From the NCBI GenBank assembly GCA_032716605.1, contig CM064538.1, positions 21,143,838-21,207,837 of the forward strand: a stretch of DNA of 64,000 nucleotides, written 5' to 3'. Position 1 is the stretch's first letter. Every line of letters starts with the position of its first letter. The notes below the pieces were generated by a model. It did no database searches. It saw only the letters and a program-made list of their open reading frames with translations, and was not told the origin of the DNA. A program made the position numbers and the translations under genes. Shown piece by piece: positions 42,337 to 52,555 of this stretch. This stretch comes from Paralithodes platypus (lineage: Eukaryota; Arthropoda; Malacostraca; Decapoda; Lithodidae).

Positions 42337-42781
42337 TTAAGGGGAGACGGACCGTTTTTCTGGCCCCCCTTCTCCCTCATGTTTAGTCCTATTAGTTTTG
42401 AGATTTTAAGACATTCGCCCCATTAGTTTGCCGATTTTCAGACATTTGAATGTATTCCTTTATTTCTTAGTTTCTCTGCTAGATCTCCATTAAGCTTAGA
42501 AAAACACCCCTAGACCCCCCTTCAAGAAAAATGTGTACATTTTTCGGTAGAGAAATTTCCCGGCCGAAGGGCGGTTTCTCTTAAAATGTTAGGCTCGCTA
42601 TCGCTCGCCAGGAAATATTCGACACCTAAATGGCACGAAAGGTCTTAAAATTGACAACGAAATGGGGCGAAAGGTGCTAAAATCGCCAAACTAATGGGCC
42701 GACCGTCTTATAATTTCAAAATAAATGGTGTTTAACACGAGGGAGAAAGGGGGACCAGACAAACGACCCACCTCCCCTTAA
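42337..42781. mobile_element. TM-A MITE converted to a foldback
   Basis: The left half is plus-oriented TM-A (TTAAGGGGAGACGG ... CCGATTTTCAGACATTTGA). At about 42440 it switches to a minus-oriented, nearly complete TM-A ending CCACCTCCCCTTAA. Both termini are therefore the same family end, giving inverted arms of about 100 bases. Confidence 0.82.
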
Positions 42782-42809
42782 CCCCAACAGTCCATCAGCC
42801 TCGCCATAA

Positions 42810-43182
42810 TTAAGGGGGTCACCTGCTTTTTGTCTCTCTCTCATTTTCTCTCTTTCTCTGGCTTATATCCATGCGGCCCCATTCAGCCAACTGTTTTAAG
42901 ACGTTTATCCCCATACAGGTGTTACGAGCCAGCATTGTATGAAGAAATCCGGCTTAGCCAGAGAAATTTTTCTATCGAAAAATGTACAAATTTAGCCTGC
43001 TGTCACAAACATTTTGTTAAGTATGCTGGCTCGCTACCGATCGCCAGGAAAAAAATCGACACCTGGATGAAGATAAACGTTTTAAAACAGTAGGCTGAAT
43101 GGATACAACCCAGAGAGAGAGAGAGGGAGAGAGAGAGAAAAAATAAATAAAAACAAAATAAAACGAGGTGGGCCCCCTTCAA
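42810..43182 (+). mobile_element. TM-B foldback MITE, complete
   Basis: TTAAGGGGGTCACCTGC at the left and GAGGTGGGCCCCCTTCA at the right. The left-arm copy of the GCGAGC core is deleted (GGTGTTACGAGCCAGC); the right-arm copy GGCTCGCTACCGATCGCCAGG remains. Confidence 0.87.
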
Positions 43183-43358
43183 ACTACCCAGCTAATTACC
43201 TCTGCACAATAGGTCCTTCAGAGAGTAAAATGGCGGCTCTCTCCCCACCCCCCTCACCCTACGAACCTTTCTATTACCTGCCTACGTTTTTATCTCTCCT
43301 TCTTTATTATCCACGACCTAATTTCCTTCCCTTTTTTCGAGTAGCTGTTAAATTATGT
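43183..43358. other. Spacer, no feature recognised
   Basis: No repeat or gene is recognised. Confidence 0.35.
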
Positions 43359-43700
43359 CTTAGATAGATAGATAGATAGATAGATAGTTTAATTGATTTA
43401 TTGATATAGATAGAAAGATAGATAGAGAGATAGAGATTGATTTATTGGTATAGATGGATAGATAGATAGATATAATTTAATTGATTTATTGATATAGATA
43501 GAAAGATAGAGAGAGAGATAGAGATTGATTTATTGGTATAGATGGATAGATAGATAGATAGATAGATACATAGATAAACAGATATAGATAAATAAATAAA
43601 TAGCTAGATAGATACATAGCTAGCTAGATAGATCGAAATATATAGATAGATGGATAGATAGATACATATTTACATAGATAGATAGATAGATAGATAGATG
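43359..43700. repeat. (GATA)n array with ~115-bp higher-order duplication
   Basis: GATA repeats interrupted by TTTAATTGATTTATTGATAT. This interruption and its neighbourhood recur about 115 bases later, indicating a larger tandem unit. Confidence 0.9.
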
Positions 43701-43936
43701 TAGAGAGACTCAGACTCAGTATATTATTTCGTAAAGGCTACATAGATCTTTGTATGTATTAAAACATCAGTGTAATAAATATTTATCTCATAGTGGGTTC
43801 ACGGTTTTGAAATATTAGTAGTTCTAAATTCTACTGCATCAACATAATTTTCTATTAAGCCAACTATAATATAATTATTCAATAACATACTCCTAACTTC
43901 CTTCATCATATTATATAATTAAGCTATCATCATTAT

Positions 43937-44132
43937 TTAAGCCTTTTGACTATATTCTGGCTACTATTACACGATGTTATTCATTTTGTAAAGGGCCTAC
44001 AGCAGTTAAGAGGCTTCAAACTATATCACCCAACCCTTTTAACTACCACGGATCCTTCGTAAATTGCTAAAAATCGTCTAAATATAGCTAGAATAAAATT
44101 GAAAAGACGTCGCCGGTACATTAGAGGTTTAT
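43937..44132 (-). mobile_element. TM-C MITE, diverged
   Basis: TTAAGCCTTTTGACTATATT start, GGCTACTATTACACGATG, CTTTTAACTACCACGGATCC, AAATCGTCTAAATATAGC and GACGTCGCCGGTACATTAG, ending GGTTTA. Confidence 0.8.
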
Positions 44133-44236
44133 ACACATTTTCTAAAAAGGATATAAGGCTGTATAATACATCTATTATCAAACCGTAAGTTTTGCCAATT
44201 AATTAGATGAGTGAACGTCATTAAATCCTGCTTTAT

Positions 44237-44310
<74 letters not shown>
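44237..44310. repeat. (GATA)n(GA)n microsatellite
   Basis: About nine GATA units followed by about 20 GA units. Confidence 0.97.
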
Positions 44311-44312
<2 letters not shown>

Positions 44313-44369
44313 AACTCTTATACATGAACATATAATGAGCGTAGTTGAATTACAAGTGTAGTTTCTTAT

Positions 44370-44835
44370 GATGCAGTGGTTAAGGGGAGGCAGTTGGTTT
44401 ATGATGCAGTGGTTAAGGGGAGGCAGTTGGTTTATGATGCAGTGGTTAAGGGGAGGCAGTTGGTTTATGATGCAGTGGTTAAGGGGAGGCAGTTGGTTTA
44501 TGATGCAGTGGTTAAGGGGAGGCAGTTGGTTTATGATGCAGTGGTTAAGGGGAGGCAGTTGGTTTCTTATGATGCAGTGGTTAAGGGGAGGCAGTTGGTT
44601 TATGATGCAGTGGTAAAGGGAAGGCAGTTGGTTTATAAGGCAGTGGTTAAGGGAGGCAGTTGGTTTATGATGCAGTGGTTAAGGGGAGGCAGTTGGTTTA
44701 TGATGCAGTGGTTAAGGGGAGGCAGTTGGTTTATGATGCAGTGGTTAAGGGGAGGCAGTTGGTTTATGATGCAGTGGTTAAGGGGAGGCAGTTGGTTTAT
44801 TATGATGCAGTGGTTAAGGGGAGGCAGTTGGTTTT
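44370..44835. repeat. 33-bp minisatellite carrying a TM-A terminus
   Basis: About 14 units of TATGATGCAGTGGTTAAGGG followed by GAGGCAGTTGGTT. Each consists of a 12-base flank plus TTAA and the first 17 bases of a TM-A. The last unit reads straight into a TM-A body. Several units have small insertions (TTCTTA, TTATTA). Confidence 0.96.
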
Positions 44836-45210
44836 CTAGTCCTCCTCCTCCCTCATGTTTAGCCCTATTAGTTATGGGATTTCAAGACATTCGCCCCATT
44901 AGTTTGGCGATTTTCAGACCTTTTGCCCCTTTTTTTGCCAGTATTAAGACAATTCGTGCCATTTAGGTGTCGATTTTTTTTCCTGGCGAGCAATAGCGAG
45001 CCTGTATTTGAAGAGGAATCGGCCTTTGGCCAGGAAATTTTTCTACCGAAAAATGTATACATTCATATCGAAGGGGGGTCTTGTGGGTGTTTTTTTTAAA
45101 GTTTGATAGAGGTTTAGAGAGCAAACTAAACCCCCTCTTGAAACCATTGAGCCCAACCAGTAAATTGTGCTGCACAATACCGTCTGAGCTCCCGTAACTC
45201 ATCTGAATAA
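44814..45210 (+). mobile_element. TM-A MITE, variant with extended end
   Basis: TTAAGGGGAGGCAGTTGG start, CTCATGTTTAGCCC, GGCGAGCAATAGCGAGCC, CGGCC-TTT-GGCC and ACCGAAAAATGT. Its end runs through CATTGAGCCCAACCAGTAAA to GTCTGAGCTCCC, as in 19235-19625. Confidence 0.87.
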
Positions 45211-45344
45211 TCAACTGATAATTAAAAGAAACCACACTCGCAATGCATTCATACTAATTTTACTCTCATACATAAGATCACGACGAGGAACGAAACTTAT
45301 TTGGGCAACTGTACAGCGTAGCCCTATTTGATGCCTAGGGAGTC

Positions 45345-45700
45345 CTTTTGAACCCTCCCTTCCTGAGTCCATTAGTTTGGGAGTTTTTAAGACGTTTCAC
45401 CTTATTAGTTTGGTAATTTTATAACGCCTCGCCCCATTTTTCTTCTAGCTGAGCGATAGCGAGCCTGCATTTTAGGAGAAACCTGTCAATATCGCAAAAT
45501 TTGTATACACATAAATAAAAAAAACAAAAACTTAGGTTGAAGGGAAATGTTTTCCCTATGGTCCAAACTAAGAAATTGGGGCTAAAGGTCTTACAATTGC
45601 CAAACTAACGGGGCAAATGTCTTATAATCACAAAACTAATGGGGCTAAACATGAGAGAGAAGGTGGGATACGGAAACCCCCTAAAATACAAACTAGCGTA
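45345..45700. mobile_element. TM-A-related foldback element, degenerate
   Basis: Left arm GTCCATTAGTTTGGGAG ... GAGCGATAGCGAGCCTGC, right arm GGGGCTAAAGGTCTTAC ... ACTAATGGGGCTAAACATG. Both arms are the same TM-A segment in opposite orientation. TTAA ends are not preserved. Confidence 0.7.
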
Positions 45701-45799
45701 TCCCCTCCCCTTCTAAATATATCATCTTTACAAGAGTCAGGGTGTATTGTTGTTTCTTTGTTAACAAGGACAAGCCCTCCAGCCAACCCTACCTAGTCC

Positions 45800-46091
<292 letters not shown>

Positions 46092-46269
46092 CATTTACTA
46101 TAGGCTGTGATTTACCAAAGCGCAAATAAATACACAATATCCTGATCACAATGACTCTCTCTCCCCCCCCCCCCCTCACCACCACCCCATTATTGGCACA
46201 TTCATCAGAGTGTACTTGTAGTTTCTTTGTTAACAAGGAAACAGCCCTCCAGCGCCCCTCCATACTTCT

Positions 46270-46337
46270 GTGTGCGTGTGTGTCTGTGTGTGTCTGTGTG
46301 TGTGTCTGTGTGTGTCTGTGTGTGTCTGTGTGTGTGT

Positions 46338-46378
<41 letters not shown>

Positions 46379-46397
46379 TGTGTGTGTGTCTGTGTGT

Positions 46398-46431
<34 letters not shown>

Positions 46432-46559
46432 CTGTGTGTGTGTGTGTGTGTGTGTCTGTGTGTGTGTGTGTGTGTCTGTGTGTGTGTGTGTCTGTGTGTG
46501 TGTCTGTGTGTGTGTGTGTGTGTCTGTGTGTGTGTGTGTGTGTGTCTGTGTGTGTGTGT

Positions 46560-46618
<59 letters not shown>

Positions 46619-46633
46619 TGTGTGTGTGTGTGT

Positions 46634-46688
<55 letters not shown>

Positions 46689-46711
46689 TGTGTGTGTGTG
46701 TGTGTGTGTCT

Positions 46712-46803
<92 letters not shown>
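46270..46803. repeat. (TG)n megasatellite-like array with TCTG variants
   Basis: Over 500 bases of TG repeats interrupted by TC at irregular intervals, alternating purine-pyrimidine throughout. All cysteine/valine frames are artefacts. Confidence 0.97.
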
Positions 46804-46806
<3 letters not shown>

Positions 46807-46988
46807 CTTTTCTAGTTATATGAACAACGAGGGCCGGCGGGGATGCGGGGGAAGGAAATAAGAGAAATAGTTTTGTTACCCCGAAATTTCTTTCATTTTC
46901 TAGAGGCGGAACAACAGACGTAACAATATCAATACAACTTGAACACTAATATAAATTACAAAACACAATGATAACAATACGAAGACAT

Positions 46989-47029
<41 letters not shown>

Positions 47030-47048
47030 ATAATAATAATAATAAAAT
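46989..47048. repeat. (CTA)n/(TAA)n microsatellite
   Basis: About 13 CTA units then TAA units. Confidence 0.95.
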
Positions 47049-47101
47049 AATGATAATAGTAATAATATCTAATGGTAATGTACGACAGGGTAGGAGAGAG
47101 G

Positions 47102-47170
47102 TATCCTGACCAGGATTCGAACCCACTCACTCCACTCACTCACTCGGGCAAGTGAACCACTCGGCCATGA
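47102..47170 (-). tRNA. tRNA-like sequence (SINE head or pseudo-tRNA)
   Basis: Minus strand: ATGGCCGAGTGGTTCACTTG (box-A-like, Ser/Leu type) and GTGGGTTCGAATCCTGG (box B). A stable full cloverleaf is not obvious. It is arranged tail-out against 47172-47250. Confidence 0.45.
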
Positions 47171-47171
47171 A

Positions 47172-47250
47172 CTCATGGCCGAGTGGTTACAGTGCCCGAC
47201 TCTCCCAAATATACCTGGAGTGAGTGGGTTCGAATCCTGACAGGATACCT
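47172..47250 (+). tRNA. tRNA-like sequence (SINE head or pseudo-tRNA)
   Basis: CATGGCCGAGTGGTTACAGTG (box A), GTGGGTTCGAATCCTGACAGG (box B), then GATACCTCTCTCCCAACC. It is nearly the mirror of 47102-47170; the two heads are separated by a few bases. Confidence 0.45.
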
Positions 47251-47274
47251 CTCTCCCAACCAATGGTCATAATA

Positions 47275-47280
47275 ATAACG

Positions 47281-47316
<36 letters not shown>

Positions 47317-47450
47317 GTAATACTAATAATAATGTTGTTATAATTAATACTGATAATACTAATACTAATAATAATAATAATAATAATAATAATGATAATA
47401 ATAATAATAATAGCAACCACTATTATAATTATTAGTAATAATAGCATCAT
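47275..47450. repeat. (TAA)n-rich microsatellite
   Basis: ATA/TAA trinucleotides with occasional C and G. Confidence 0.95.
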
Positions 47451-47553
47451 TATCATAACACTTGTTTTTAAACCAGAACACAATTTGGGACTCATTAAAA
47501 TAATTTACTGCCGCGCCACCTGAGTGTACGAACCTTGTTAGTAGTGGAGTGTA

Positions 47554-48145
<592 letters not shown>

Positions 48146-48245
48146 TAAGATTATGAGTAAACATTAAATAATATGGGTATGCAAGGGGTATATAAAGTGC
48201 CCATAATAATACCCCCGATTAATCATGTGTATTGGCAGTAATGTA

Positions 48246-48328
48246 CAGTCGCGCTAATAAGTGATGTCTCGGCACCAAGTATGTTTTGACCAATAATTGG
48301 TATCGGCAATATATAACCTTTATTTTCC
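48246..48328 (+). mobile_element. MM-D MITE, left fragment
   Basis: CAGTCGCGCTAATAAGTGATG after TA, then CTCGGCACCAAGTATGTTTT as in 14044-14254. It breaks off at a C/A-rich repeat. Confidence 0.82.
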
Positions 48329-48329
48329 A

Positions 48330-48690
48330 CACCCACACACCCACCCACACACTCACCCACCCACACTCACCCTTACACTCACCTCCCACACACCCACCAC
48401 ACCCACACCAACCCACACCCACACACCCTAACATCCCCTACACCCACCAACCCACACCCACACACCCTAACAACCCCCACACCCACCAACCCACACACCC
48501 TAACATCCCCCACACCCACCAACCCACACCCACACACCCTAACATCCCCCACACCCACCAACCCACACCCACACACTCAATCCCTCCTCTCCTCCTCCCA
48601 CCCAAACATGCTAACCCACCACCACACACACACACCAACCCACACCCTTACCACGCACACACTCCCTCCCCCCCCCCGCAAGGAAAGAGA
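48330..48690. repeat. C/A-rich minisatellite
   Basis: Roughly 30-40-base units of the form CACCCACCAACCCACACCC plus ACACCCTAACATCCCC at 48395-48580, flanked by irregular CACCCA sequence. Confidence 0.9.
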
Positions 48691-48814
48691 GAAGGCAGAA
48701 TCCTAAGCGTTAAATTGGGTGAACTAGTGGGAATGGAAGGAAAGTAGTGGGAACGAGAGGAGGGCCGCGGGAATTGGAGAGACCGGCTACCTTCTTATGT
48801 GGACGCCATTTTGT

Positions 48815-49120
48815 TACCCCTCCCCCCTCATGTTTAGCCCCATTAGTTTTGATATTTTAAGAAGCTCGCCCAATTAGTCTGGCGATTTAAAGACCTTTCG
48901 CACTATTTTGTGTCAATTTTAGCCGACCTTTCGTGCCATATACTGTATGTGTCTATATTTTCCTGGCGATCGATAGCGAACCTCCAATTTACAAAGAACC
49001 GGCCTCCGGCCGGCAGGTTTTTCTACCGAAAATTGTACAAATTTATCTTGAAGGGGTGGTCTTGGGGTATTTTTTAAGCTTGATGGAGGTCTAGGTATCA
49101 AACTAAAAACTTCCCCTTAA
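48815..49120 (+). mobile_element. TM-A MITE, left end lost
   Basis: CCCCTCATGTTTAGCCCC, CTGGCGATCGATAGCGAACC, hairpin CCGGCC-TCC-GGCCGG, and AAGCTTGATGGAGGTCTAGG, ending CTTCCCCTTAA. The right TTAA is shared with TM-C. Confidence 0.86.
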
Positions 49121-50573
49121 CCCGTTGTGTCCAAGCGACGTCGTTTCAATTATATTCTAGCTAAAGACGAATCTGTGCAGTGAAAGAAAGATCTGTGGTA
49201 GTAAAAATGGTTAAGTGAGATAGTTCAAAGTCCGTTAATTGCTGGGGGCCCTTTGGAAACTGAATAAAGTCGTTTAATAGTAGCCAGGATAAAGATCAAA
49301 TAAACGGGTAAGTGGGATAGTTCGGAGCCTGTTAATTGCTGGAGGCCCTATGATAGTTCGAAGCCTGTTAATTGCTGGAGGTCCTATGATAGTTCAAAGC
49401 CTGTTAATTGCTGGAGGCCCTATGATAGTTCAAAGCCTGTTAATTGCTGGAGGCCCTATGATAGTTCAAAGCCTGTTAATTGCTGGAAGTCCTATGATAG
49501 TTCAAAGCCTGTTAATTGCTGGAAGTCCTGTAGTTCAAAGCCTGTTAATTGCTGGAAGTCCTTTGATAGTTCGAAGCCTGTTAATTGCTGGAGGTCCTAT
49601 GATAGTTCGGAGCCTGTTAATTGCTGGAGGCCCTATGATAGTTCGAAGCCTGTTAATTGCTGGAGGCCCTTTGATAGTTCGAAGCCTGTTAATTGCTGGA
49701 GGCCCTTTGATAGTTCGAAGCCTGTTAATTGCTGGAGGTCCTTTGATAGTTCGAAGCCTGTTAATTGCTGGAGGTCCTTTGATAGTTCGAAGCCTGTTAA
49801 TTGCTGGAGGTCCTTTGATAGTTCGAAGCCTGTTAATTGCTGGAGGTCCTTTGATAGTTCAAAGCCTGTTAATTGCTGGAGGTCCTTTGATAGTTCAAAG
49901 CCTGTTAATTGCTGGAGGTCCTTTGATAGTTCGAAGCCTGTTAATTGCTGGAGGTCCTTTGATAGTTCGAAGCCTGTTAATTGCTGGAGGTCCTTTGATA
50001 GTTCAAAGCCTGTTAATTGCTGGAGGTCCTTTGATAGTTCAAAGCCTGTTAATTGCTGGAGGCCCTTTGATAGTTCAAAGCCTGTTAATTGCTGGAGGCG
50101 ATTTGATAGTTCGAAGCCTGTTAATTGCTGGAGGCCCTATGATAGTTCGAAGCCTGTTAATTGCTGGAGGTCCTATGATAGTTCAAAGCCTGTTAATTGC
50201 TGGAGGCCCTATGATAGTTCAAAGCCTGTTAATTGCTGGAGGCCCTATGATAGTTCAAAGCCTGTTAATTGCTGGAAGTCCTATGATAGTTCAAAGCCTG
50301 TTAATTGCTGGAAGTCCTATGATAGTTCAAAGCCTGTTAATTGCTGGAGGCCCTATGATAGTTCGGTGCCTGTTAATTGCTGGAGGCCCTATGATAGTTC
50401 GAAGCCTGTTAATTGCTGGAAGTCCTTTGATAGTTCGAAGCCTGTTAATTGCTGGAGGCCCTTTGATAGTTCGGAGCCTGTTAATTGCTGGAGGCCCTTT
50501 TCAAGCTGAATACAATCGTGTAATGGTAGCCAGAATACAGTTACAAGGACGGCACCGGTACTGAATGGGTTAA
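49117..50573 (+). mobile_element. TM-C MITE with 36-bp internal expansion
   Basis: Left TTAACCCGTTGTGTCCAAGC with GACGTCG, AAGATCTGTGGTAGTAAAAA and GATAGTTCAAAGTCCGTTAA. Right AATACAATCGTGTAATGG, AGCCAGAATACAG, GGCACCGGTACTGAATGGGTTAA. The 215-base element has grown to 1,457 bases. Confidence 0.9.
49316..50505 (+). repeat. 36-bp minisatellite derived from TM-C interior
   Basis: About 33 units of GATAGTTCGAAGCCTGTTAA followed by TTGCTGGAGGCCCTAT. The canonical TM-C segment is GATAGTTCGAAGCCTGGTAA then TTGCCGGAGACCGTTT. Variants fall at CGAAG/CAAAG and at GGCCC/GGTCC/AGTCC. One unit is shortened near 49527. The 404-residue frame through it results from the unit length being a multiple of three. 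Confidence 0.97.
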
Positions 50574-50935
50574 GGGGAGGCAGACCGTTTGTATGGACCC
50601 CCTTCTCCCTAATGTTTAGCCCCACTAGTTTTGAGATTATAAGACATTCGGCCCATTAGTTTGGCGATTTTAACACCTTTCGCTCCATTTCGTTGTCAAT
50701 TTTAAGACCTTTCGTGCAATTTAGGTGTCGATTATTTCCTGGCGAGCGATAGCGAGCCTGCAATTTTAAGAGGAACCGGCCTTCGGCCGGGACATTTTTC
50801 TACCGAAAAATGTACAAATTTATCTTGAAGGGGGTCTAGGGGTGTTTTTCTAAGCTTGATGGATGTCTAGGGAGGAAACTAAAATATATGAATACATGAA
50901 TTAATAGACCAAACAAACGGCCAGCCTCCCCTTAA
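50570..50935 (+). mobile_element. TM-A MITE, canonical copy
   Basis: TTAAGGGGAGGCAGACCG and GGCCAGCCTCCCCTTAA ends. Core CTGGCGAGCGATAGCGAGCC, hairpin CCGGCC-TTC-GGCCGG, the second hairpin ending GAAAAATGT, and AAGCTTGATGGATGTCTAGG are all intact. 366 bp. The left TTAA is the right TTAA of the TM-C. Confidence 0.93.
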
Positions 50936-50989
50936 GAGGCTATGTTGAGATCGCATTGAATCACTGGAGTCCTACAGTAGATGTATATT

Positions 50990-51061
50990 ATTATACTAAA
51001 GAAAATCGTCTAATAGTAACAAGAAAGGAGGAAAATTACGTAATGGTGGTGAAGGGGTTAA
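50990..51061 (+). mobile_element. TM-C MITE, right-end remnant
   Basis: AAATCGTCTAATAGTAACAAG and GTGGTGAAGGGGTTAA are the TM-C right end. The left half is not seen. Confidence 0.7.
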
Positions 51062-51762
51062 GGGGGAAGGGTCAGTTTTTTCTGGCCCCCTTCTCCCTTA
51101 TGTTTAACCCCATTTGTTTTTATATTTTAAGACGTTCGCCATATTAGTTTGGTTTCTTTGTCATTATTTAGACTTTTCGTGCAATTTAGGCGTCAATGTT
51201 TTCTCCTGGCGAGCGATAGCGAATCTGTAATATAATAGTAATCGGCCTCCGGCCGGGACAATTTTTCTATACAAAATGTACAAATATATTTTGACGGGGT
51301 GTCTTGAGGATGTTTTTAAGCTTGATGCAGTTACGGTGGTTTCTTGTTACTGCCTTATTGTAGCTCGGTTAAGGCTGGTGTGGTGCGATTTGGCCAGGTG
51401 CAAGTGCTTCAGGGGGACTTTGTTGAGTTTTGCCGAGACACTGTTAGCACTATACCAACATCAGCCAGTGATAACATGATGGGGCGATGTTGTGGCAAGA
51501 CTTTGTTGTACTGTGCTGCAGTAAAGACTGTAGCCACCTTGTTATGATTGCTGTGCACTGTGTGCAGTACTGTGATTGTACCATGGAAACCACATTCACT
51601 GTGGATGGTTGCGGTCTTTAAACCCGTATGTATGTATGTATGTATGTATGTATGTATGTATGTATGTATGTATGTATGTATGTATGGAAGTCTAAGGAAA
51701 AAACTAAAAACCTAATAGAAAGATAAAATAATGATGAAATAAATACGCCCATCCCCCCTTAA
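51058..51762 (+). mobile_element. TM-A MITE interrupted by a retroposon
   Basis: Left part 51058-51328 (TTAAGGGGGAAGGGTCAG ... GGCGAGCGATAGCGAATC ... CGGCC-TCC-GGCCGG ... AAGCTTGATG); right part 51687-51762 (GAAGTCTAAGGAAAAAACTA ... CATCCCCCCTTAA). The host sequence AAGCTTGATGGAGGTCTA is split by the insert. Confidence 0.88.
51329..51686 (+). mobile_element. SINE-like insertion with (GTAT)n tail
   Basis: About 300 bases of GC-balanced sequence ending in about 14 GTAT units. Near its start TGTAGCTCGGTTAAGGC resembles a pol III box A; no clear box B is seen. The position inside TM-A and the 3' microsatellite tail argue for retroposition. Confidence 0.7.
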
Positions 51763-52185
51763 TGACACCAGTGGTACCAATATGGCGGAGGTTGGCCCAT
51801 CTCTGTTTACTGAAGGGTCTCTGGTGGGAATGGCTTGGCAGAGTGGGCAATTGGGAATATTTTTCACGGCCATATTCTTAAGGCCTTCAGTGAGAGGGCG
51901 CTCATTTAATTTTTAGGGGTAATATTGGATTCTTTTATTTAAATACCAGACGTTTTGTGGGGTTATATTGGCGTTTAAAAGTGTCCTGAGTTGCTATTTT
52001 TCTATACATTTATGATTAGTACATGATTATACATTTATGATTAGTACATGATTATACATTTATGATTCATGATTAGTATTCACATGTCTGGGACCTGGGA
52101 ATTTTTGTTCTAGAAAACCCCAAATGAGCCTGGGTCTCTGGGTTTACTCCTGGGCGACCTAAATGTGTGTTAATTTGTATAGGCC
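51763..52185. other. Spacer, short tandem only
   Basis: ACATTTATGATTAGTACATG is repeated two to three times at 52010-52075. Otherwise nothing is recognised. Confidence 0.4.
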
Positions 52186-52189
52186 TATA

Positions 52190-52447
52190 TATATATATAT
52201 ATTTTTTTTTTTTTACTTATTACTTTTTCGTGTGTCCCTGTTCGGGCTCTGTCTCGAGTCGGCCACCCCCAGCTATGGGATATGAGCCTGAGTATATACA
52301 ATATATAGATACATATGATTTGTTTTCTATGTGGATGAGGGAGAAAAAAGGCAAAACTGCCTGAGATGAGTGCCTCTCCCTGATTTGAAAGAGTGACAGG
52401 GCCAACATACCTGGACACACGGAGTTTGAAGCACTTTAAGTCATACA
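52190..52447 (-). mobile_element. L-3 LINE 3' end fragment
   Basis: On the minus strand: GACTTAAAGTGCTTCAAACT, CCGTGTGTCCAGGTATG, GCCCTGTCACTCTTTCAAAT, CATCTCAGGCAGTTTTGCC, then a further 3' stretch with CATATCCCATAGCTGGGGG and an A-run/(TA)n tail at 52190-52215. It is longer at the 3' side than the fragment at 31362-31566. Confidence 0.85.
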
Positions 52448-52555
52448 GTACATACATACATTTCATGATTATCATTAGTATAAATATGGTTACTTTGTGG
52501 AAACTAGAAGTACTGTTCCGTTCACTTCATAACCACAACAATAATCACACATACA

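Noticed and set aside
46151..46861. Long cysteine/valine-rich open frames
   Set aside because: They are translations of a (TG)n array.
48520..48560. Telomere-like CCCTAAC stretches
   Set aside because: Single CCCTAA motifs occur once per C/A-rich unit with no tandem TTAGG or TTAGGG array.
49350..50564. 404-residue open frame of repeating SLLIAGGPLIVR-type units
   Set aside because: It is the 36-bp minisatellite read in one frame. The length divisible by three keeps it open, and the DNA unit is MITE-derived, with no sign of protein-level selection.
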